A DNA stretch of 64,000 nucleotides from Misgurnus anguillicaudatus (lineage: Eukaryota; Chordata; Actinopteri; Cypriniformes; Cobitidae): assembly GCF_027580225.2 (NCBI RefSeq), contig NC_073346.2, positions 9,450,001-9,514,000 of the forward strand, in the 5' to 3' direction. The position numbers and the translations under genes were made by a program. Below are positions 56,613 to 64,000 of the stretch, piece by piece. The notes below the pieces were generated by a model. That model worked only from the letters and a program-made list of their open reading frames with translations. It had not been told where the DNA came from and did no database searches. The stretch's first letter is position 1. Each line of letters begins with the position of its first letter.

Positions 56613-57171
56613 TTATATTTATATTTGAGCATCATAAGTAAGGGATAATGTATAGGAGAGTCTTGTATCACATGGAAGGGGCTTATTTCACGACAACAAC
56701 CTGCACCCTGTACATTATCCTGCTTATTACACAGCTATTAACTTAATAAGTAAGGTGAGGAACATTTAAAATATTCTATTTGCTCATTTTTAACCAATGT
56801 GAACAACTTTTCCGTGAGGAAAACCAGCTTACTTTCGAGTTTAAGATAAGACAAGACGTTCGTTCAAATCTCACAAACACTATTTGGTTAAATCATTTGT
56901 AAATATAATGTCAGCGCTGATGTTAACAGGTTACAGCGCTAACATCAGTAAACAGTTAGTTTACTGCACATGTGAGCATCACAGAAGTAGAGCTGAAGCA
57001 ACTGTGCTGCGATCATTTCAGCCTATGCGGCATCTATACGCAATATCTATGGCTGGAACTACTGATCCATTCATTCAATGATGTGATTGGTTACATGTTT
57101 GAAACATAAGAATCAAAAGCGATTCCAAACCACAGTTTTGAGACTGTCTCTGGAAAACTTCAATTTCATAG
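56613..57171. other. No gene seen
   Basis: AT-rich with short direct AACATCAG motifs; nothing recognised. Confidence 0.45.
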
Positions 57172-57179
57172 AGAAAATT

Positions 57180-58090
57180 ATGGTGGCCCTGAAGTTCAAA
57201 CCAATAACAACAAATTACTAAACAACAACAACAAATTAAAAAACAACAACAAATTAAAAAAAACACTACAACAAATTAAAAAACACCACAACAAATTAAA
57301 AAACACTACAGCAAATTAAAAAACAACAACAAATTAAAAAAACACTACAGCAAATTAAAAGCCACTACAGCAAATTAAAAAACACTACAAAAAAATAAAA
57401 AACAAATACAAAATAAAAAACACAACAGCAAGTTAAAACAACACTACAGCAAATTAAAAAACACAACTACAAATTAGAAAACACTACAACAAATTGAAAA
57501 CACAACTACAAATTAAAAAACACTACAACAAAATAAAAACCATAACAAAATAAAAACCACAACAGCAAGTTAAAAAAAAACACTACAACAAAATAAAAAA
57601 CACTACAACCAAATAAAAAACAACTACAAAATAAAAAACACTACAACAAATAAAAAAAAACAACAACAAATTAAAAAACACAACTACATTGACCTGCCGG
57701 AGGAGGTGGGTACCGGTGGGCAACATGGGACATCGCTGATTGGACGACACTGCAGTTCGTGGACTGCTGGGGCCGGCTAAGGGTACGGTCTGGAAACCGC
57801 TAACAATAGTAGTAAGCTAACGTTACATCCACAAGCAACGTAAGCATTACACGATTCTTATTATGTAACTTACTCGAAGGTTGTTGGTTGTCTCGGATGG
57901 TAGATATTTCTTTAAGCCTTTTGCCACAGCCGCTACAAAAGTTCGGGGACGGCTCAACCAGTTATTTTCCGCAGTTTGATCCACTTATTTTTTTTAATTT
58001 GTTGTTGTTTTTTAATTTGTTGTGGTGTTTTTTAATTTGTTGTTGTTGTTTAGTAATTTGTTGTTGTGGTTTGCACTTCAGGGCCACCGT
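57180..58090. mobile_element. hAT-type element with an internal minisatellite
   Basis: Left ATGGTGGCCCTGAAGTTC and complement of the right ACGGTGGCCCTGAAGTGC. Flanks AGAAAATT (57172-57179) and AGAAAATA (58091-58098), seven of eight alike. AACAACAAATT motifs occupy both subterminal regions in inverted orientation. The unique part is 57680-57970. No transposase. Confidence 0.82.
57200..57685. repeat. AT-rich minisatellite, unit about 20-23 bp
   Basis: More than 20 imperfect units of the form ACAACAAATTAAAAAACACT, with variants CACTACAGC and AAATAAAAAAC. It grows from the subterminal motif of the host transposon. Confidence 0.9.
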
Positions 58091-58098
58091 AGAAAATA

Positions 58099-60045
58099 CT
58101 CAGCAACGGTGTTGAATAGTAAATTTGCACATGGTTTGTCTTAATTATTAAAAATATTAAAAATACCCCATATGCATAACAAAAATTTCAATTTTCATGA
58201 CAAAACTTTAGATTTTCACCACAGGGAGACATTAATACAGTAAACAGGGTTCATCTTTAATTAATGTTGACATGATGTGTATTTAGGACTGTAATTGTCA
58301 GTTCTATCAGATTAGTATTACTGTAAACTATCCTATTTCTAAGGTGCACAGCCTTAAAATCTCCCATTTATATTTTTACAGGATGTGAGAAATCGGAAAC
58401 TGCAGTCCATATGTTTTAAACATGTCATGCTTTTGAATCAGACTGGATCAGATCGGCTACGTGACCATGTTCTTAACAGATGACTGATGAAACCAGATAC
58501 AGTATATTTGATTTCCTCCACGGTTATAGAGGGAACCGAATCATGGCACACTCTTATGGCCCAAGACAAACACACTGACCAGCTGAGCCACAGCCTGGTA
58601 GACAGGCAGACTGACGCCTACCGCATCCACGGGGCTCAGAGCAATAAGGGCAGATGGTCCAGACTGCAGACTCATGCTGAGACGCAGGCGTCCGCGACAC
58701 CTTATCGAAACAAACACACACGAGCGTGAGTGTGTGATTATGCGCTGGTCTTTATAACTCGCCAATGCAGCCTGTATTTCTGTTATATAAGCAGACAAAC
58801 CGACAGGCAGGTGACCCAGTAATAACTTTTCCGCCTTTGTCAGATAAAAATGCAAAGTCGTGCCAGCATGCACTTTTGATGTGATGCTGATGGTATCTGG
58901 ATGTTTTTTTTCTTAGTACAGAGCGACTTTGAGAGAAAGAGAAATGAAGGTCTGTTTCTTCGCCTTTTCATGCAGGTAGAGACTTATGAAAAGCCTGAAC
59001 TCAGTATGACTCAAACCAGATGTGTGGAGATCTTCGCACACAAAGAAACCTGCAAAAACATGATATGCCTGTATAGCGTCTTGTGGAACGAGTATTTTTA
59101 CAACACAAAAAAAGGACTAGCTTTCCTTAAAAAAAGTGTTAATAAATACACAATTGCCAATTTTAACTTCATTGACACTCAAGTGTTGTGAAACTACAGG
59201 GTGCTTCTTAAAAAGGTAATGGAGCCATTACAACAGTTTGTTTTATTCATGCAACAGGCTATTTATTGAAACAGGAAAGTATAACAGGGTTGATGCACAA
59301 GTTCATTTATTTCCTTGATGCATTTACATTTGGCAACAACTATCTCTTCTTAAAGTCGTGTTTTACACATGTACGTGAGAGACACAAATAGCACCGTTTT
59401 GCCGAATGACCCCATGATGCATTTGTTCGGTGTTAATGACACCCAAGTAGCAGCAATTAAACAGGTAAATGTGAATTTAACTTTGACTTTAATTTAAAAG
59501 GGGAAATCTTAACTTCGCTAACACGCTTGCATTTTTACGAGGCGATAAAACGGGTCGAGCGAACGAGCAGAAACAGTCGATGGTTCAAAGCGAGAGGTGC
59601 TAAAACATTTCTTCTCTGGAGTTTCCCTCTAGCATGTTCATAAAACATCATTACAGTCGACCTCAATCACGGGGAAATGTTGCTTTGAAGCCCAGGCGAG
59701 CTAACTAACCCTGTTCCACCTAAATGAACTCCAGACATGCATGCTTGCAAGCAAGAGTATGAATCTACCCTGCAGTGCCCGTGACTGTTCAAAGGGGGCG
59801 CTGTTTAACACAAGATGAGCTGGGTCTGGCGAAAGCGAATCAATCATTCTCTCTCTTCTGTCTTTCCCCAAAATAAAAAATAACAGATGGAGTGAAAGTG
59901 TGTGTCTGTTTCTTTAAGGGGAACTGAAAGACTGTAACTCACTCAACAACAATTTAACATAAACACATAAAAACCTTTTCAACAAAAACAAAAATAAGGT
60001 CAAAGATCTACAGTAGTTTAATGGTTTCAAAGTCTGAGTTGACAT
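58099..60045. other. Low-repeat sequence, no gene seen
   Basis: 58440-58900 and 59480-59830 are balanced, lack repeat partners, and could hold conserved non-coding DNA. Frames at 58487-58873 on both strands and 58901-59191 show no family features. Confidence 0.35.
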
Positions 60046-60251
60046 TAATTTAGGCTTTTTTATTTTTTCACTCTCATGTTGTTACAAACCAGTATAAATT
60101 ATTTTTTTCTGATGAACACGAAGGGAGAAATTTTGAGGAATGTGTGTAACTTAACCAATAGGAAAGGAAAAATAATGTGGAAGTGAATGGGGCCCATGAT
60201 TGGATTAAAAATATCTCCCTTCATGTTCATCAGAAAAAGAAATGTATACAG

Positions 60252-60924
60252 TAGGGATGTAACGATTAATTGTGTTTCCCATTAAAAATGCCTATCTGAA
60301 ATCGATACTGAATCGCAAGGCTGCGATTTTTTGTTTCATGCACAGCTTGTGCGTGTACTACGGCATTTGGTCAGTAGGAAGTCCTCATCAATCTAAAATC
60401 ATTATGAGTCGGAGTCGTTTATAACGTGCATGGTAACACTTTATTTTACGGTGTCTTTGTTACACATGAAACATGTAATTATTAATGTAATAACAGTTAA
60501 TTATGCATAATTACATGCAACTAACCCTAAACCAAACCCTAATCCTAACCCCAACCCTATAGTAAGTACATGTTATTAATGATTATTACTTAGTACTTAA
60601 ATGTATAATAACACTGTAACAGTGGCACCGTAAAATAAAGTGTGACCACGTGCATTTAAAAAAGCAACACTCATTAAACAAAATCATTCAAAACATTCTT
60701 TATTATCATGAAAATACCTGAAACAATTTGAAGAACAGAGATTTACATATTCCTGTAGACATTTCCTGGAATAGCGTTTGTAATACTACTTCTTCTGTGG
60801 CACAAAGGAATTTTCTGCACAAGAGCGCCCCCTGGCTTTGGGATGTGCCGGGATTTCACCGTAATTCCTTAAAATTCATTCATTGAGAAAACGCGCATTT
60901 GCACGGTTAATCGTTACACCCCTC
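60252..60924. mobile_element. hAT-type element, middle layer
   Basis: Termini TAGGGATGTAACGATTAA and TTAATCGTTACACCCCTC. Exact 8-bp TSD GTATACAG at 60244-60251 and 60925-60932. No transposase. It hosts 60432-60647. Confidence 0.92.
60432..60647. mobile_element. Short DNA transposon, innermost layer
   Basis: Termini GGTAACACTTTATTTTACGG and CCGTAAAATAAAGTGTGACC. Exact 8-bp TSD ACGTGCAT at 60424-60431 and 60648-60655. The terminal GGTAACACTTTA is shared with the large element 33317-36127. The centre has a few CCCTAA-like motifs. Confidence 0.92.
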
Positions 60925-61000
60925 GTATACAGGTTTGTAACAACATTAGAGAGAGTAAATGATGACAGAATTTTCATTTTAAGGTGAACTATCACTTTAA

Positions 61001-61600
61001 ATGAACCTCGATTCAAGTTTACAAGGTTGTCTTTGAATGGAAAGTTAAGTGCTTAACTGAAAGCAGTAAACATTCCCGAATGTTCCTTATGTTTATGCAT
61101 CATTTTACAATAAACAGTTTTTGATCACGGCCTTTGAAGGCCATTTGCCCTGCAGGTAGGTCTGCACCGAAAGCTTATTTTTCTTTGACGGTATTCCAAC
61201 AGAATCTAACTGAAGTTACTAATTCTTTTAGCATTGTTCAGGAGCCCCACGGAGGGCGGCAGATAGAGCCGTTGTTGGTGTCGGTGAGCTAAAGCTAGGG
61301 GGAGTACAAATCCCTTAAAGAACTTAAGGCTGCCTGTAGTCCTCTGCTAGGCGGTGGTGGGAACCAAATCAAAGGAGTTTGTGAGGCAGATCAGCCCCAA
61401 GCCCAAATTGATTTTATACACAGTTATACACAGACAGAGTGAGAGGAAAAAACTCAAAGATGTGAGGCAGCAAAAACGGTAATGTAGAGAATTAAATGAA
61501 CAAGTTGAAGTACTGTTTATTTTATTGTTAATTGGAGGATGCGAGGTACTTCAGCCCAAACAGATCATGTTTATGTTTAGACAATGCTATATCATGACAG
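61001..61600. other. Low-repeat island, candidate conserved non-coding element
   Basis: 61020-61420 is balanced, has no repeat partner and contains GGCCTTTGAAGGCC (near 61130) and CCACGGAGGGCGGCAG. No ORF with family features. Conservation untested. Confidence 0.35.
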
Positions 61601-61604
61601 TTTG

Positions 61605-63440
61605 TACATATTTTACGAGGTGGCTAATTTGCATTAATTCATACGACCACATTCGTACATTTTTGTATGATTGGCCATTGCTTCTGTGACGTTACCAGAC
61701 TGATCACACAGCAGGGCACGATATAGTCAAGTAAAAATTTATTAATTTATTCATGTCGATGGCACGAATGTCTTTTTCGTGTCATTTAATGTATTGTTTT
61801 TTCCTATTTTCTTACCATTGTCGCTGGGGTTAAAATCACTTTCTGTTACATTTTTAGACATCCCAACTAAGGGTGTCACAATTTCGATTTTAAATCGAAA
61901 TTGATCGAAATTAAGTCACAACCTCGAACTCCCAATTAAAAAATGAAATCGTCGATGCTGCCACACCCCCATGTCACATCCGGTCGGCTTGCCAAGCGGA
62001 AAAAAACATTTGTTGAGTGCTGCGAGTCAACCTCCTCTAACTTAGCTAGCTACAGCCAGTTAATAGATAGCATGGCAGATGCAACCCTAACCTAACCTAA
62101 CCCAACCCTAACCTTTTTAAAAAAAAGTAAAAATCGAGAATTGAATCGAATCTCGACTTTAGAATTGAAAATGTAATCAAATCGAGGATTTGAAGAATCG
62201 TGACACCCCTAAACCCAAACCCAAACTCCTTTTTTTTCTAAAAAATTTGAAAACAATACATAAAATGACACAAAAAGGAAAGTTGTGCCACGGCCATTAA
62301 AAAAATATTTTATCAATTTGTGCTAAAATGACATGAAATAGACATTCGAGCTAAAGGCATGAAAAATAGCTGAATTATGTGCCATGAACACGAATAAACA
62401 CAAATTTCCGTGAGATCATGTTGGACGTTGGGGTTAAGGGTGGGATTTTGTAATTGTTTTTTTATGATAATTAAATGTTTTTGAACATTTCACTTTTTAC
62501 GAAATCATACAAATTAGCCAACTCGTAAAATACATACGAACCTTCATGAGAAGTCCTGTTTGTAAAACAAAAGTTTCGAAAGATAGTCATGTTTTAAATT
62601 CTGAACCTTATCATTGACATCTTAATTGATACAAGACAAAAACAAAGTAGACTTTAAACAAACCGTTTGAATAAACAATTCTTACATCAAGACGCAACAA
62701 ACAACAACTAAACGCCAAACGTCTTGATTTGCCTTTGCCCCTGTGACGTTGGGGTTAGTGGGGTTTCGTTTTTTTTTTATGATAATCGTATGATTTTGTA
62801 CGATTTACTTTGACTGAATTAGCCAACTCGTAAAATACGGACAAATTCTCATGAGATCAGGCTGGTTAAGACTAAGGGCTGTTTGTTAAACAAAACTTTA
62901 AAAAAGATAGTCATGTTTTAGATGCTGAAGCTTATCATCGACATTTTAATCCATTCAAGACAAAAACAAAGTAGACTTTGAACAAACCATTTGAATAAAC
63001 AAGACGCAACAAACAACAACTAAATAGCAAACTGTGGACTTTTTTTCAACATCTTAAGCCAAATATCTTGACTTCCATCCCTTCATTTCCCTTGTATGAT
63101 TTGCCTTTGCCCCTGTGACATTGGGGTTAGGAGTGGGTTTTCGTTTTTGGAGTTTTTATGATAATCGTATGTTTTTGTACAATTTACTTTAAACGAATTA
63201 GCTAACTCGGATGAATTCTCATGAGATCTGTCAGGTTTAGACTAAGGGCTGTTTGTAAAACAAAAATTTCAAAAGATAGTCATGTTGAACCTTATCGTTG
63301 ACAATTTAATCGATACAAGACAAAAACAAAGTAGATTTTGAATAAACAATTTGAATAAACAATTTGAACATCAAGACGCAACGAACAACAACTAAATCGC
63401 AAACTTAAGCCAAACATCTTGACTTCCATCCCTGCATTTT
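61605..63440. repeat. Complex repeat block with three tandem units
   Basis: GAATTAGCCAACTCG, GACAAAAACAAAGTAG and AGATAGTCATG recur; AGATAGTCATG stands at 62581, 62905 and 63274, giving spacings of 324 and 369 bp. Inverse TACGAGGTGGCTAATTTG at 61616 marks the other end. It includes family A copy 4 (about 61765-62420). Confidence 0.75.
61868..62211. mobile_element. hAT-like MITE inside family A copy 4
   Basis: Termini TAAGGGTGTCACAATTTCG and GAATCGTGACACCCCTA; inner TTAAATCGAAATTGATCG and CGAGAATTGAATCGAATC pair loosely. The TSD is unclear because the host sequence is repetitive here. Confidence 0.7.
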
Positions 63441-64000
63441 GCTTGCTCTCTGCACACGCTGAGAAATCGCCTCAGACCATGTTCAACATCAAAAACAACA
63501 GCAGAGATAGAGCGATTCACCTGCTCCCCTCTCTGCACGTCTTGATTCAGAGCGGATCGCTGAGCCACAATAGGGATCAAAGATCACCTTTGAAAATAAG
63601 GCCAGGGGTCGGAGTTCGCCATGGCTCAACGCCCTGTGGCAACTGGAATGATAATAGAGTTGCTTGGATTCGGCCCTGGCTGGTGCGAAGACTTCCTGTG
63701 TGGAGAGGCCTATTGTTTATGAGCCTCGAGGGTTGGACAGGAGCAGAGAGGAGATGAGACTCCTTCGGCTCCTCTTTGCTGATGCTGGGTTTCTTTGGCT
63801 TCTCTCGAGGAGTTCAGCATTCCTTTTGCCGTGAACTTTGGCCGTTTACTGTGTCTCGCTGTGTCCTGCCCACCAGTGATGAATGTTCTTACTGAGCCAG
63901 GCGCCAAAAAGCAGTTTCTGAGGGAAGAAAACAAAGCAGATGATTGGTTGAATTCTGCAGCGATTGCAGTATATCTTACAGAAAACCCTGTGGAAACTAA
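63441..64000. other. Low-repeat island at the window edge
   Basis: Balanced composition and no repeat partner. Frames 63419-63757 plus and 63710-63934 minus show no family features. Could be conserved non-coding DNA; untested. Confidence 0.35.
63575..63594. promoter_or_regulatory. Paired TCF/LEF-like sites
   Basis: GATCAAAG at 63575-63582 is the complement of the CTTTGATC core; CCTTTGAA at 63587-63594 is a second, weaker core in the opposite direction. TCF/LEF factors mediate Wnt signalling. Inference from motifs only. Confidence 0.25.

Larger units (their letters stand above)
60050..60996. mobile_element. Palindromic MITE hosting two nested insertions
   Basis: CACTCTCATGTTGTTAC near the left and GTAACAACATTAGAGAGAG then GATGACAGAATTTTCATTTT near the right; right terminus GGTGAACTATCACT followed by TTAA (60997-61000). 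Related to 3337-3599. The left terminus is worn. Confidence 0.65.

Noticed and set aside
61868..62211. 8-bp target duplication for this hAT-like MITE
   Set aside because: The flanks are CCCAA-type repeats on both sides, so an apparent duplication cannot be told from host repetition.

Overview
The window looks like repeat-dominated nuclear DNA of a teleost fish, most likely a cyprinid. The grounds are a DANA-type tRNA SINE, a 5S rRNA-derived SINE3, a Tc1-like element with the usual fish transposase, many short DNA transposons with 8-bp or TTAA target duplications, and a DIRS-type retrotransposon. Base composition is AT-rich except inside a few elements. I recognised no exon of a host gene; the window reads as intergenic or deep intronic DNA. 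This assignment rests on recalled family features, not on a database search.

Layout. 1-2000: a palindromic repeat, then a TTAA-flanked element carrying a RecQ-helicase-like exon remnant. 2164-6333: a nest of DNA transposons several layers deep. 6657-7513: a large TTAA-flanked palindrome. 8127-9949: a tRNA-derived SINE, then an element with a second RecQ-like remnant, itself split by SINE3. 10560-11930: an unclassified GC-richer block with a 45-bp tandem repeat. 14430-15140: an old repeat split by a palindromic MITE. 15140-18140: low-repeat sequence. 18155-20630: a hAT-type element split by a dead Tc1-like transposon. 20640-22560: low-repeat sequence. 22577-23818: another hAT-type element.

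23862-30198 holds the main object: a DIRS-type tyrosine-recombinase retrotransposon on the minus strand. In element order it has a right inverted terminal repeat, a gag-like ORF1, reverse transcriptase/RNase H, tyrosine recombinase, an internal complementary region and a left inverted terminal repeat. Its two inverted repeats are identical over 167 bp. The internal complementary region is a head-to-tail copy of the complement of both element ends. Two lesions are visible: one extra base in an A-run just after the YLDD motif, and a TAG stop 10 codons before the catalytic tyrosine. The copy is therefore structurally complete but coding-dead unless the lesions are sequencing errors or are bypassed.

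30241-64000: further DNA transposons (33317-36127 with an 89-bp tandem array, 38796-38989, 57180-58090, 60252-60924 with another inside it), palindromic MITEs, SINE fragments, a DANA-like SINE at 50590-50750, microsatellites, and several low-repeat islands that could be conserved non-coding DNA. Most of the insertion history can be ordered from target-site duplications and nesting. The genes do not form a pathway: all coding remnants belong to mobile elements.
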